DNA of 64,000 bases from Ichthyophis bannanicus (Eukaryota > Chordata > Amphibia > Gymnophiona > Ichthyophiidae): positions 3,063,501 to 3,127,500 of the forward strand of contig JAWIIG010000038.1 in the NCBI GenBank assembly GCA_033557465.1, read 5' to 3'. The translations under genes were made by a program, and so were the position numbers. Under the pieces are notes generated by a model that made no database searches, was not told the origin of the DNA, and saw nothing but the letters and a program-made list of their open reading frames with translations. This document shows positions 49,629-61,529 of this stretch, piece after piece. The number at the start of each line of letters is the position of its first letter. The first letter of the stretch is position 1.

Positions 49629-50380
49629 CTATGCTGACTTCTCAGAAATTATTAATCTTAGTCTTGTTTTGAAAGGAATAGTATGAAAATTGGCTTGGGA
49701 TGATCTAAAGGTTTGAGAGGGGCAGTAGCACAATAAAAGGAAATTTAAATAAAGGGGAAGTCCTCGAAAGAAAGCATGATGAGTAAGCATTAAAATCTTA
49801 AACTGAATGCATTGAGGGATTGGCAACCAATGCTGTTCTGATAAAAGTGGCGTGACATTATCATGTTTCTTTGTATTAGAAATTAGTTTGACTGCCCCAT
49901 TTTGGATTTGCTGCAGCTTTTTAAATTGCATTTGAGGGACTCCTGCAAATAGAGAATTGCAATAATTGATACAATTAATTACTAAAGCATGGATCAGAGA
50001 TTTAAGCGCCTTTGAGTTTAAGAGAGGTTTCAATGATCTTATTCTTTGCAGTGCAAGGAATGATGAGCGAACCCATATAAGAATCTGGAGAATAAATGAC
50101 AAATCTGAGTCCCAAATCACATCAAGGGACTTCAACTTATCCCAAGTTACAATAGGAGTATCCGTCAGATATGGCAAAGAAGGAACAGAGTTATTTGTTG
50201 CAGGCATCCACAGTGCCTCAGTTTTCCTTGTATTTAATATCCGATTTACTATTTTATCTAATTTAATTTGCAAATCAGTTATATATTGTGCATCCCAGTG
50301 CTATAAGTAACTGAATGTCATCAGCTTAAATGTACATACTAATTGAAAGATCCTAAATTAAGGTTGCAAGAGGAGCCATA
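49629..50380 (-). pseudogene. L2-like reverse transcriptase, C-terminal half
   Basis: The open minus frame 49629-50273 has KTEALWMPATNNS, LKSLDVIWDSDLSF, SLIHALVINCINYCNSLFAG and ISNTKKHDNVTPLLSEQHWL, the thumb and C-terminal region. Upstream (50281-50380), with stops, are MAPLATL and ADDIQLLIAL, the catalytic ADD box. Part of the palm (YTVPQGFILAPTLFNIY) lies beyond the MITE at about 50593-50640. The endonuclease is missing. Decayed. Confidence 0.82.
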
Positions 50381-50382
50381 TA

Positions 50383-50590
50383 CAGGGTGGCCCAAAAAAA
50401 GTGAGAACATCTTGTAAATTAAAAGCTTAGTTTACTTATTTACCTTTTTAAGCTATATAACATCTTTATTTCGACAATTTCCGGGCACCATCTTTTTTTT
50501 TAAAATTTGTCAATCATTTATATCTGTCTTTTTGAATTTTTAAATAACTTATATGCTACGAGATGTTCTCACTGTTTTTGGGCCACCCTG
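50383..50590. mobile_element. Mariner/Tc1-type MITE, 208 bp
   Basis: The ends are cagggtggcccaaaaa and its complement (tttttgggccaccctg), with the inner ends gtgagaacatct and agatgttctcac also inverted. Flanked by TA at 50381-50382 and 50591-50592, the target duplication of this superfamily. The inside is AT-rich with no ORF. Confidence 0.92.
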
Positions 50591-50784
50591 TAGATATTAA
50601 AGAGGGTTGGGGCTAAAATGAAGCCCTGGGGTACTGTGTAGGAGACAGAAAAAACTGGATGAAGAAAAGTTGCCAAACTGGACATGGCTAATTACAATAA
50701 GAGTATAACCAAAGGTTAGAATTAAGCAATTGGAGTTCCTTCACTACCATCTGGCAGAATTGGAATCAAAGTAACCTTAAATAA

Positions 50785-50965
50785 CTTTATACTTCCAAAA
50801 GGAGGGAGGGGTAGCCTGCATGGAGCAGCAGCTACAACCTTAAAAAAAGGCCCTGGTGGATGGGAAAAATGCACAGAATGGCAGGTACAACTCTAGCTAC
50901 CTCGATAGACAGAGTAGATGGACATGCTGGTCTTTATCTGCTATTATTTACTATGTTACTATATT
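50785..50965 (+). mobile_element. CR1 3'-end fragment
   Basis: Contains ggggtagcctgcatggagca, agagtagatggacatgctgg and tctttatctgctattattta, then a tatgttactata end. Same group as 48766-48945. Confidence 0.78.
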
Positions 50966-52640
50966 ACCTTAATTTTGGAAAAAAAAGACAAATATCAGTC
51001 CCTATTAGGCTAAGGGTAAATAAATTATTACTTGTAAAATAAGGCCTTCACATTCTGAGGCTCTGAGGCTCCTAGGTTAGGTGGTGGTACATACCCCTAA
51101 TGGTAAAATAATGAACCCTTATTGTAAAAATCAACAGATGACAAGGAGCAAATGGACCCACACTATTAAGTTTTCGGCTGTGCAGAAGTATTGATTTAAC
51201 AAATAGTAAAAATAAAAACAAAATGTAATTGTATATACCTTCAGTAGGTGTAATTTTCCTCCTGAACTCCTGGTGCAAATCAAAAAATGTTTTGTAAACA
51301 GAAAACATTGCCTTTCTCCTTCTTTTTTCAAAGATAAAGATCCCAAGCGGACTTTACTGAGCTTCCCCCGCTCAACCGATGGAACCTGAATCAGAGAACC
51401 TGTTAATTAAAATGGAGAAAAACAATGTGGTTTATTTCTATGATGTTCTGTATACAGTAATTTAAATTCTTGTTATAGATTTTGCAAACTTGCTTTAAGC
51501 AATGAGCAAGCACATGTACAGACTTGAAATATATTTTTTGTGGCTCGTAGAGATTATGTTGAATAGCTTTCCCCAAAACCAACATCTATTTTTTCATCCT
51601 TTTCCTCAGAAAATATTGAAAAGTGGACCGTTACTGAAGTGCTGTAGAGGTCAATTTTTTTTAGCAATTTCATTTTTAAACCTTCCTACATTGCCTCTGT
51701 TCTCATTGGTTTATAAAGTCAGCTCAAGTGCTTTGTGGGATTGTTTAAGAAATTTTGACAAATACGCAGAGCACTAACATAGGCAAAAAGTGTAATATTG
51801 CCTGTTCTGTAATCCTAACCCATGATTGCTCCAATCCTCCCCATGCAGGCAGACATATGCAGACAAATTTATAGAAGAGGACAGTAGTGTTATTTACATA
51901 ACCATGATAATGAAATCGTAATGCACACATACTTCCAGGGAACCACAGTTTACCAAGTGCCCATGATTAGTACTGCTTAGAGGACTTACCCAAAATCCAA
52001 AGACAGAGGTTTGTCCACTTTAGTGGAAACTGCCTCTTGAAACTTGGTCAGTACCATCAGTTTACTTCTCAGAGCCTGGCTAAATATAATAGGGGGTTGA
52101 TATTCATCAGATATATCCATGTAATATTGGGAGTTATCCATATAAATCTTAAATTTGAAAATTCATGCCTGAAGATTGGCTAACGTTTGACTGGTCAACA
52201 AAATGTCTGGCCAGAAAATTAATTGGTTAAAAGTAAGAGGGACTGAAGGTATGCCAGGGGCACAATTAAATGTTAACTGGACAGCAATGGTATTCAGCAC
52301 TATCTGGTTAAGGATAAACAGTTCATAGGGGAAGTTACTAAGCAGCTTGATTTACTATAAGAATGTGTGTCAGACTGGTGGTGACAGCGTCATGGGGTTG
52401 AGGGGAAAGCAGCAGTGCGGATCAGTGATGAGGATTTCAATATATGGTTCCCTACTCTGAGCTCTCCTCAGCCAGTCAGCACATATGGCTTTTCTGGAAA
52501 ACCTGGACTTACTGTATATGTCAAAAACATTTTTGTTACACACATCCCAACTTATAGTGACATACCAATACACTCTTGTTGAGAACCACTGCTCTAGAAG
52601 TCACTAGAGCAAATCCAGCAGCTATTGTGCCTACATTAGA
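50966..52640. other. About 1.7 kb with no recognised element
   Basis: AT-rich, no long ORF with family resemblance, no clear terminal repeats. This is the longest candidate for non-transposon DNA in the window. No exon with splice sites could be supported. Confidence 0.45.
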
Positions 52641-52739
52641 AGAGCAGACATTACGCCTGCCGTTTGCAAGTAGAACAGGCAAATATGTGTGCAGATTAGT
52701 GTATTTTATAATCAATAGGTGAACACCATGAGTACGGCC

Positions 52740-53340
52740 GTGCTCCTCCCAGACCGCACCTACAGAAGAAGTACACATGTCATGGCAACATGTCTCCTGC
52801 GAACAGTTCCGGGTTTGAGGGCTAAGCGTCCCCGTTGTGTATGGCAGAGAAATCAGAATTTGAAAGAATTATTGAGTCCCTCCTGTTTGTGTCCCTTGGT
52901 GCCCCCGAGTGAGAGACTGGTAGGTCATGTGAAGTGTGGCAATTGTGCTTATGTGTGGTCTCTTGTGAGACTGAAAGTTTTTCCTATGGGGGGAAAAGTT
53001 ATAGTTTGAGAACTAATACATCATGTGGGTCGGATTTTGCCCCTGTGGGTTGTTATATGTTGGGAAAACTATTCATCCTTTTAGGACACGTTTGGGTGAA
53101 CATAAAAGTAGATTATATTGCAAACGTCAGGAGGTCCCAATAGTTGAGCATTGTCTGGGGAATGGACATGTTTTAACTGATCTGCATTGTTTCTGCATTG
53201 AACAAGTAATGGTAGGACAAGGAGCACAGACGCGGGAATAATATTTTGTTTTTCATGAACAATGTTGGATTTTTTTGCTTAGGACTGTTATTCCTGGTGG
53301 ACTTAATTTACATATTGATTGGGGGGCTTGTGTTTAAAGT
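52740..53340 (+). pseudogene. Penelope-like element, C-terminal GIY-YIG endonuclease
   Basis: Three frames in turn give RNQNLKELLSPSCLCPLVP, KCGNCAYV (a Cys-x-x-Cys pair), FSYGGKSYSLRTNTSCGSDF, and then CPCGLLYVGKTIHPFRTRLG followed by EHKSRL. The last has the GIY-YIG pattern (YVGKT, then R---H). It continues with IVEHCLGNGH and, after a stop, WIFLLRTVIPGGLNLHIDWG, the usual end of these proteins. Penelope-like elements pair a telomerase-like RT with this nuclease; the paired Cys motifs suggest a Neptune-type member. The RT itself is not seen upstream, so this is a 5'-truncated, frameshifted copy. Confidence 0.8.
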
Positions 53341-53820
53341 AGAATTGCTGATACTCTTTTTGGTGACTGGTTGACGTTTCAGTAGGAGTAGGTGTTCATA
53401 GAGATTTACGCTGAAGGGACTTCTGAGTGGGCGTTGGGGATAGCTCATCTTGAGTGAATTGGTGGATAGAAGCACTATATAAAGATTAGAATATGAAGAA
53501 GATGTATGAAGTTCTAATCAAGTTAAGTTTATGGTATTTTTTGACGGTGTTTTCCACCAATGGTTTATAAAAGGGGTTATTGGGCAAGTCGTTGATCTAT
53601 TATCAAGGAAGAGACTTATGGCCGTTTTGATGGTCTATTTGGTCGCTTGTGAATTCTGAGACCTGCCTTTCTCCCTGATTTTTTCCTATAGAATTGTACT
53701 ACAGATGTGGTTAATGAATGGAGCTATGAATGTTTTGATAAAATATCATCAGTAGCTCCAAAAGTGACCTGAATACTATAGTTGCATGGCAACATGGAGA
53801 CTTCATGCCTGCTCTAATTT
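53341..53820. other. Probable Penelope 3' flank, otherwise unrecognised
   Basis: No ORF accepted. It may include the 3' UTR of the Penelope-like element, ending near the start of L1-E. Confidence 0.4.
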
Positions 53821-54059
53821 TATAAAATCCATTTTCGAGAGATCATGTGATATGTTGAGGAGAGTGGACATCTTTTCTCTCGCTCCGGGACCTCTCTCCT
53901 TCCCGAACCCTTAAAACAAGAACCGAAACTGCAATAAACATAAGATCGAATGGGGGAAAGTGCAGTGGAAAACCCAAGCACCTGCAGCAGGTGCGCAGAG
54001 AATTATAATGATGAAATCAGCAAGGAAGGAAAGTAAGAGAGAATGCTTACCTGGCTGCA

Positions 54060-54800
54060 GCTAAAATGGCGGAGCCTCCTGCCTCCCCTGGTGCAACAGA
54101 ACAAGTGGCCCTGGTGGAATAGCTAACGGCTGTGGTAGTGGGGGCACTAACAGCTAAATTTGATCAAGTTATTGGCAAACTGGACACTATGCAGCAGACG
54201 TTTGCATCTTTTTGGGGCCAGGCTATCGGAGGCCAAGGAATGCATAACCCACGTAGAGGATGCCATAGGAACAGCAGGAGAGAGCTTGCAGGCACTGCAA
54301 GTGTGATTGCTAAACATCCAGACAAACTCAACGACCATTAGAATCGAGGAATAAGAAATCATTTAAGATTTCTGGTCATAACCGAGTCCATCAACTTCCA
54401 GCAGCTAAAGGGATATCTGGAGACTATTTCTACCTCTGGCTCTGGGAGAAGACTGTGAAGCTGTACAGATAGAGCATGCCCACAGGGTCAGGCCGACACG
54501 GGGCACAGAGCAAAGACCAATAGTAGTCCTAGCCCAATTTCTTAATTATGCCCAAAAAGACAAAATCCTGCATACAGTCCATGCCAACGGCCTGATTCAG
54601 CATGAAAGGGCTAAAGATAAAGGCATTTCAGGATTATTCGGCAGCATTAAGCCAAAATGCAAAGCATATGCAGAAGTCTGCCAAAAGCTGATAGACCTGG
54701 GCATTAAAGTCTCAGTCCAATACCCCAGCAAGACTGTGGCTACTCCACAATGGTGTCCCTCAGACCTTTGAAACTGCGCATTTGGTGATGGCATATGTCT
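54060..54800 (+). pseudogene. L1-E ORF1 remnant
   Basis: The N-terminal frame 54132-54341 has TAKFDQVIGKLDTMQQTFAS, a coiled-coil-like stretch. After frameshifts come FLVITESINFQQLKGYLE and then EAVQIEHAHRVRPTRGTEQR with PIVVLAQFLNYAQKDKILH, which match the RRM and C-terminal region of L1 ORF1p (compare KIERAHRGLGPIRDN in L1-D). The end is GIKVSVQYPSKTVATPQWC. Broken by several frameshifts. Confidence 0.8.
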
Positions 54801-54959
54801 GACCCTGTAAGGCTGGTCTTTGATGGACTCTAGTATGAAGTAGATGGTATACCCTCAGTGAATCTTTTCAATGGGACCCAAAGAGAATGAGGCTTCTGGA
54901 CCTATTTTAAAAGACTGGGTTGTTAACTATGGAGTGTCACTGTAAATTATACCTTAGTT

Positions 54960-55290
54960 ATAAGTTACAAGTAAATGGTAAGATAGGAAGGGAAAGCATG
55001 GGGTTGAATGATGAAGTGGTTGGGGCTAGAAAGGGATGAGAGGATGGGGGAAGGTGGGTTGACAGAGGGGATATTGAAGGGGAGGGGGGTGGAAAAGGGT
55101 AGTCTCCTGGGACGAGAAGGGATGGAGGGATTGAAGGTAAGAGAATTCAAGGGGGGAGGGAAGGTCCCGACACATCAAAGTGAACTCCAAGAATAAGGAG
55201 GATGAAGAGAGGTCAGAGGGGGAGGAGGGGGGTGTGGGGGGAAGGAGGGGGAGATGGGTGGGGTGGGAGATAGAGGAGTAATGGAGATGT
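54960..55290 (+). other. L1-E ORF1-ORF2 spacer, G-rich
   Basis: Runs such as ggggaggggggtgg and gggggaggaggggggtgt occur between ORF1 and ORF2, at the same place as in L1-D although the sequence itself is not clearly alignable. Confidence 0.8.
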
Positions 55291-55439
55291 AGATGGGACT
55301 CCCAAAGTAAGGGCTATGCTACTCTACAGTCCAAGTCTAATTACAGTCATAAGGGCGGTCCCTAGGCTGGGGAGGACCTCCCTCTTTTCATATTGTATCA
55401 TTTGCTTGGTGTAGATAAAGGTGGAATATGCTGAATGTT

Positions 55440-56842
55440 TTTATCCTGGAATGTGTGTGGATTGGGCTCCCTAGTCAAACGTTTTTTTTAAGATCCTCTG
55501 GGCCACTGATACATCACAAATTTGATGTAATCCCTTGCAGGAACTCATCAATCTGCAACAGAGCGCCTTGTTAAGAGAGACTGGGTGGGACCGTATTTGG
55601 AGCTCCTGCACAGGGTCCGGAAAGGGAGGCCAGGGGTGGGCGATCTTATTCCATAAAGTCCTTAGCTATGAAGCCATAAAATCATTGCTGACTCCGTCAG
55701 GAGGTACTTTTAATTATTTATGAGACCCTAGGAGGTTCTCCAGTAGTGTTTATGCAATAGATACGGCCCACTACAAATAATGCCCCCTTTTTGCAAAAGT
55801 GGCCTCGGAGATAGATAGAACGCTTGCAAGAGATTAGGAATTATAGTTAGCAGTGACCTTTAATGCATTATGGACCCCTAGATGGACCAACTTGCGATGG
55901 TGCGATTGGACTCCCAAAGTACCTGGCAAAGGCAATGGGCAGGTTTAGATGACTGAAGTTCTACACTCCTTAGCGCGCGAGTTATACCCATCTCTCTAGG
56001 GTACATGGGACAAGTGCCCACTTGAGCATGATCCTTGGGTTGGACTTGTGTTTTCGAAAGGGCAGTGGAGGCGGTTTATAGGATCGGGGCAATTGCTGAT
56101 CATGCCCCTGTATAGTGTGGACTTAGCCTGGGGAACAACAGCATCCAGAATGGCGTATCTGGGCAGTTCCCTACTCGAACCTATATAAAGATACCAATGT
56201 TCACACTTTTTTACGGGAGCAGTGGGACGATTTCGAGAACATTCACACACAACATATGGACACTCCTGAGCTCCTATGGGAAACTGCCAAGGATAGTACT
56301 GTGAGGGGAGATACTCGCATATTATATAACGAAAGAGGCAATTGATCAATGGCCAAAATATTACACCTGGAGAGACCTAGTGGTCAGGTGGCTCGCCCAA
56401 CACACATGCATGAAATCCAACCTTACAGACAAAGGAGACACTACTAGATGATTTTTCAATTGTCTCTGAATGAGCTGTTACATCAACGGGAAAAAAAAAA
56501 TCTTTGCTTTACTATAAATTCCAGTTATATAGACTCGGGAATCGGGCAGGTCGTTTGCTTGCCAAGATGCCTGAGGGGGGCCAGGGGCACCCACATCATA
56601 ACAGCATTATGAGAGACACGTGGAAGCCGTCAACCATGACAATGTTCCACATTGCAACAATTGTTTCCAAACGTTTTAATAAAATCATATATACCAGAGA
56701 ACGAAGAACAGTCTTCACCATCCACACTTGTGACGTATCTAGGTAATCTTATTTTAACTAACGGCAGGGGGTGGGGCAACTCCGCCGGTCCCTGGAGAGC
56801 CACAGACCAGTCCAGGTTTTTCATGATGTCCCTAATGAATAT
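55440..56842 (+). pseudogene. L1-E ORF2 endonuclease and linker, decayed
   Basis: Starts with FLSWNVCGLGSLVK (near 55440), the N-terminal L1 endonuclease box, followed by a stop and broken pieces such as LVKRDWVGPYLELLHR. Later parts to 56842 have only scattered resemblance to the L1 linker. Interrupted at 56843 by LTR-1. Confidence 0.65.
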
Positions 56843-58377
56843 TGTGGTGATGCAAGGGGCCCAGCAGAGCCCAGTTGGAATAGCTGGAGAAACACAAACT
56901 TTTACACCTGCAAGCAGAGAGATAGTTCAGCATGGGAGCAGGGGGTTTGAAACTGCAACCAAAGAAAAAAAACACACAACACAGGAGCTGCTGAGGTCCA
57001 GGCCGACGCCCCAAGCTCCATTGGCAACACAAGGAACGGTAATAGGAAGCCCTGTGGGAGGAAGTTTGGAACGGGGAGCGCCAGCTACACACATTTAATC
57101 TCCAGGGGAACAGAAGGAGGGGAGCATACCCAGAGAACAGGAGGCCTGCCAAGAGAAAAGGAGGGAGAAGAACTCCTGAGGCAAAACTGAAGGGAAAGGA
57201 TCCTTTCAGGGGAAAGGAAAGAGAGGAGGTTTTCCAGAGACAGCCGCAGGAAGGGAGTCCCAAGGCAGCCAGCACACTGGGTGACTACAGTCCCAGGGAG
57301 AAGCCCATGCTTGTAAAGGCATTTGCAGCACGGTCGAGAGAACGGAGAGTCTATCCTGAGGAGAGTTGCTGACTCTAGTCCAGGGTACGGGAGCAGCCCT
57401 GCATAAGCCCTCTGTGAGAGAAGTTTAACCTCTGGAAAGGTTCTGTGAAGAGAAGGGTCACGAAAGACAAGGTGAGCCAGTGAGAAGCTTCTTGTCCCGC
57501 TTGTTGAGAGACAAGGGTCTCTACAGCCATTCTAAAAGCCCTGAGCACAGAAAGACAAGTCCCAATCGGGAGAAAGTCTTAAAACTCTTAGAGGAGATTA
57601 AGCCTACCGTCCCCTCATCCCGAAGTTAAGCCAGGAGGAACAGCAGAGTCCTGATTATGAAAGGGACATGCCAGACAGAGCCTTGTGATATGGAACAAGA
57701 CTTCCTCAGGACTCCTTAATGGAATTGTTCTTAGTGTATGATACCAGAATGAAGAGGCTGTAGGTTTTTTTTTAACAGTTGCGGAGAAAAAAAGCCAGAA
57801 ACCCTTTTACCTGAATGTCTTATGTTTGAATGCTGGGAAATGTTTAAATAGGAGAAGTGCTGGTGTTTAGAAGCTGAGAGGGAATGATGGTCAAGCGTGG
57901 ATTTGAATGATTTAAGAAAACAGCTGGAAGCCAAGAATGCTTGTGTTTAAAGTTTTTCTATACTGTTTGGAAAAGGATGATACCTTTGTTGGAAGTTAGT
58001 GAAGCCAGCTAAGATGTTTTTTTCTAACTGTTGGACTTTGGGGAAAGAAACACTTTTGGTGTAGCAAGCGCAATTGAAAAAGGCCCAATTGTACCTTAAT
58101 CACTGCCAGAAGTCCTGTTGTGACTGGAACGTTTTTTGTTGGAAAGTGCATCCTATTTTTGTTAACATGTGTTGAGCTTCAAAGAAAGTTCTTTGCAAAG
58201 GAACAGACACAATAAATTCCTGTGTTTGCCTTCCAACCCGCAGCTTTCTTGTTTTATTTAATTACAACTGACAATTCCCACCGAAGCACTAGCTCTGGAA
58301 CCCATATTGAAAAGGGACATTAGAATGGCACGCCCCTGCCCTATAGGCAACCTGCCTAGACAGTAGGGCGCACCACA
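56843..58377 (+). mobile_element. Solo LTR-1, 1535 bp
   Basis: Begins tgtggtgatgc and ends agggcgcaccaca, so it has TG-CA ends within a 7-bp inverted repeat (tgtggtg/caccaca). It is flanked by the 4-bp duplication atat (56839-56842, 58378-58381). A poly-A signal aataaattcctgtgtttgcc at about 58211 lies near the 3' end, giving the plus orientation. No gag, pol or env is next to it, so it is a solo LTR left by recombination. Its 3' part resembles LTR-2. Confidence 0.85.
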
Positions 58378-58399
58378 ATATTCATGGACCTATTTCCAT

Positions 58400-59801
58400 A
58401 CAATGGAAGGCAGTGGGATGCAAAATAGATCTCATGGAATATTCATATAGGGGACATCAGAAAAACTGACTGGCTCTGGCGGCTTCTCCAGGACCGGAGT
58501 TGCCCACCCCTGACCTAAGGTATCAGAACAACAGGCAGAGACTCTACGGGCACCACTTTCTATGGAAGAGATCCAAAAAGGAATCCAAAGGGCACCATGT
58601 TGTAGAGCTCCAGGTCCGGACGGATTCAGTGCAGAGTTTTATAAAATTCTCCAAGGGCAACTGACCCCCCCAATAGCTGAAATGTTTCAGGAGTGAACAG
58701 ATAAGGGTAATTTTGGATGGGGCGAGAAGTAGGCCGATATTACACTCATCCCAAAACCCGGGAAGGATCCACAATATGCGGTGGCATACCAGCCCATTTC
58801 CCTGATTAATGATTATCTCAAACTGTTTGCGAAAATCCTAGCTAAGCGATTGGCTAAGATGCTCCCAGAACTCCTACATGAATCCCAGGTGGGCTTTGTG
58901 CAAGGTCGATCAGTAACTAGCAACCTATGTACAATTTTGGCTTCCTTGGAATGGGTTCATGAGAGGGGCACCCACTCTTTGATCATTAGTTTCAATGCCG
59001 AAAAGGCATTTGATTGAGTGGGCTGGGACAACTTGTTTGCAGTCCTCCCACACTATGGGTTGGAAGAAGCGTTTCTCTACAAGATTTAGGTTGTTCTACT
59101 CACAACCCAGGGTGGCAGTTATAGTCCATTCAACAGTATCAGAAGCCTTTGAATTGGAGAGGGGAACCAGGCAGGGATGTCCATTATCACCTTTATTGTT
59201 TGTTCTCTCCTTGGATCCTCTCCAGCAAAATTGGCAGTTCACCCAGAGATTCCAGGGATCAAGACTGGATGCTCTGAATTTAAAATCTCAGCATTTGCTG
59301 ATGATATACTTGTTCACATTACTCGGCTCCAGGAAGCACTGCCTGTATTGCTGTCAGAATTACCAAAGATATGGGGCGGTGGTGGGTTAACTCAATGGGG
59401 ATAAATCGGAGGCTTTGTATGTCCTAGGTCAGCTAAAGACTGGGTTCCAGTTTCGCACTGAAATGGGCAGAAAGGGCCTTTACATATCGAGGAATAAAGT
59501 TACCTCAGGATCTTTTTAAGCTGTATCAACTGAACTATGAGGTGTTGTTAAGAAAGATCCAAAAAAAACTTGCGTAACTGGGCCTACTACTGCTGTAGTT
59601 AATCGGTAGGGTGGAGGCCTATCGCATGGTCTTGTTACCCAAGATTCTTTATTACTTGCAAACCCTCCCGATTTCCTTTCACCAATCTGACCTCAGATGT
59701 CTCGAAAGAGAGATTCGTCGGTTTCTATGGAGGGAGGTCGAGCTAAAGTAGCGCTGTTCAGGCTTCATGGAAGGTGGAACACGGGGGGATAGGATTGCCG
59801 G
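58400..59801 (+). pseudogene. L1-E ORF2, reverse transcriptase part
   Basis: RT boxes in broken frames: CRAPGPDGFSAEFYKIL (near 58610), ADITLIPKPGKDPQ, YQPISLINDYLKLFAKILAK, HESQVGFVQGRSVTSNLCTI and IISFNAEKAFD (stop next). They continue as QGCPLSPLLFVLSLDPL in one frame (59172-59222) and ISAFADDILVHITRLQEAL in another, with the FADD box near 59300. L1-clade. Interrupted at 59802 by LTR-2. Confidence 0.88.
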
Positions 59802-61529
59802 TGTGGTGACGAGACTGCACTAGAACCTAGGAAAATACCTGGAAAAAGAACTTTTTTCTCCTAGGCAGAGGAATCCCTCAGCTAAGCACATGTATCAGAA
59901 TGCAGGTAGAGAAAAAAACCACACATTCAGAACTATTGAGTGCAGGCCACACCCAGGCTCCATGGCAACACAGGGTGGAGATGGGAGGCACCTAGGGGAG
60001 AAGCCAGGAAAAGGAAGACACTCAAACACCTTTAAGCTCTCAGGAAGAGGGAGCAGAGAGAGGAGGAAGGGAGAAAGAAGCAGGCGGAGGAGTTCCAGTT
60101 CCAGCTCTTGTTCTAGTTCCAGTTCCAGATACAGAGGACAGGCTCACGGAGAGCAGGAGACACAGTCTCAGAGAAAGCCACGGCCAGAGGCCTGTGCCAG
60201 GGCCAAGGCCAGAGTGGAGGAGAAGGGAACAGAACCAGCCATAGTCTCAGAGACGGGAACAAAGCCCAGCCACCGTAGCAGGCACAGGACTGGAGACAGA
60301 GCCAGTCTCGAGCCGTCCAGGAGAGAGGGGCTGAGGAAGCAGTTCACAGGCAATGTGAAAAGGGAATATACACAGCAGACTAAGGAGAACTCAAACTTCA
60401 GGCGTCAAAGGCAGAGAGTGTCTAGGAACAGACACCGGAGACGCTCTCAGAGCAGCTTTTCTTCAGAAGACTGCCCTCCAGACAGGAGCCCCTGCCGTGA
60501 GAGGTCTACAGCCCGGTTTGAAGGTAGGATGGATACTCCTGGGGAAACTGAAGATTACAGCCCTGTTAGAGGAGCAGCACTAGAAGATTCCAAGAGAAAA
60601 GTTTTACCCCTTTTAAAAACCTGTAAGGCAGAGTGTTACCACAAGCAAGGTCAGACAGTCAGAGCCTTTGGATATTTTATTCAGAGACAGGAAGCCTTGC
60701 AGTCACCCTAGGAACCCAGAGGGGAGGCAGAAGTCTCAGTGGAACAAACTGTTTAAGCTTTTAAAAGACGTCAAGCCTGTGTGCACAGAGCAAGTTCCAG
60801 CCCAGAGGAATGTGACTCCTGTTTGTGAAAGTATGGACACGGAGCTCTGTGAGATGGAACAGGACTCGGTTGATAGTTTAATGGATTGCTCTCTTTGTCT
60901 AGCATCGGAGTAAAAGAAGCCAAGAGTTTTAAGCTCAGAGAAAACCGGAACCGGTTTAGCTTAGAAAAAGCCTTGTTGTCTGAGCACTGAAAACTCTGGA
61001 AAGAAAAGGGATTTGCCATTGTTAGAGCTAACTGAAGTGCCTAAGTGTAAAACTGAATGTCTTAAGAAGCTGTTATTCTGTGGATAATAGAAACAGGAAG
61101 AAGGAACCTTGTTTAAGCTTACACAGTTTAAAAGAAGCTGATATCTTTACTGAAGGCACTAGGAACCAGTAAGCACAAGTTTTAACCCTGGCATTTGAAG
61201 AAGCAAATACTGTTTGTTATACATGACAGAAGTTTATTCTTGAGCACTAACAGGACATTGATTTGTACGATAATTCTGTTTGGAGAAAATATAATCTTTA
61301 AGTTGTCCTGTTCAATTGCTACACAACGAATGTTGTTTGTAAATTCTTTTCAAAAAAAATAATAATAATAAATAAATTTCCTGTGTTTTGCCAAAACCCA
61401 CTCGGACTGTCTTCTTGACCCACAACTACAACGTCAGAAGTCCTAGCTCTTAAGGTGGAGCAAAATAAATGTTATGAGGTGGCACGCTGCAACCTATAGG
61501 CGACCGCCTAGTCGGGGCGCAGCGCCACA
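59802..61529 (+). mobile_element. Solo LTR-2, 1728 bp
   Basis: Starts tgtggtgacgagac and ends gcgcagcgccaca. Flanked by the 4-bp duplication ccgg (59798-59801, 61530-61533). Poly-A signal region aataaataaatttcctgtg at about 61365. It shares with LTR-1 the end region (ctataggc, gcctag, gggcgca), the block after the poly-A signal, and an early block (agaaaaaaa-c-cac, ggctccatggcaacaca). Same family but diverged, so the two are independent insertions. Confidence 0.87.
59890..60711 (+). CDS. Open frame in LTR-2: Ser/Arg-rich protein, unknown
   Basis: 273 codons without a stop inside a solo LTR. The product is very basic and low in complexity, with an RS-like core (RRRSSSSSSCSSSSSRYRGQ at about residues 66-85) and further SR/RS pairs (RHRRRSQSSFSS). 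There is no signal peptide, membrane segment or catalytic motif. LTRs rarely hold long ORFs; some retroviruses do have accessory ORFs in or overlapping the LTR. The frame may be chance, because the DNA is purine-rich and purine-rich DNA has few stops in this frame. LTR-1 has no matching long frame at this place, which argues against a conserved gene. No function is assigned. Confidence 0.3.
   Translation: MYQNAGREKNHTFRTIECRPHPGSMATQGGDGRHLGEKPGKGRHSNTFKLSGRGSRERRKGERSRRRSSSSSSCSSSSSRYRGQAHGEQETQSQRKPRPEACARAKARVEEKGTEPAIVSETGTKPSHRSRHRTGDRASLEPSRREGLRKQFTGNVKREYTQQTKENSNFRRQRQRVSRNRHRRRSQSSFSSEDCPPDRSPCRERSTARFEGRMDTPGETEDYSPVRGAALEDSKRKVLPLLKTCKAECYHKQGQTVRAFGYFIQRQEALQSP

Larger units (their letters stand above)
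49246..50760 (-). mobile_element. L2-like LINE, minus strand, split by a mariner MITE
   Basis: Minus-strand 3' end near 49246-49310, with accccc-atgatgtataact and ggtggtaaatc (tail hairpin). The RT C-terminal half is upstream. The mariner MITE at 50383-50590 lies between the counterparts of FILAPTLFNIY and MAPLATL. Truncated at the 5' side near 50760. Confidence 0.82.
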
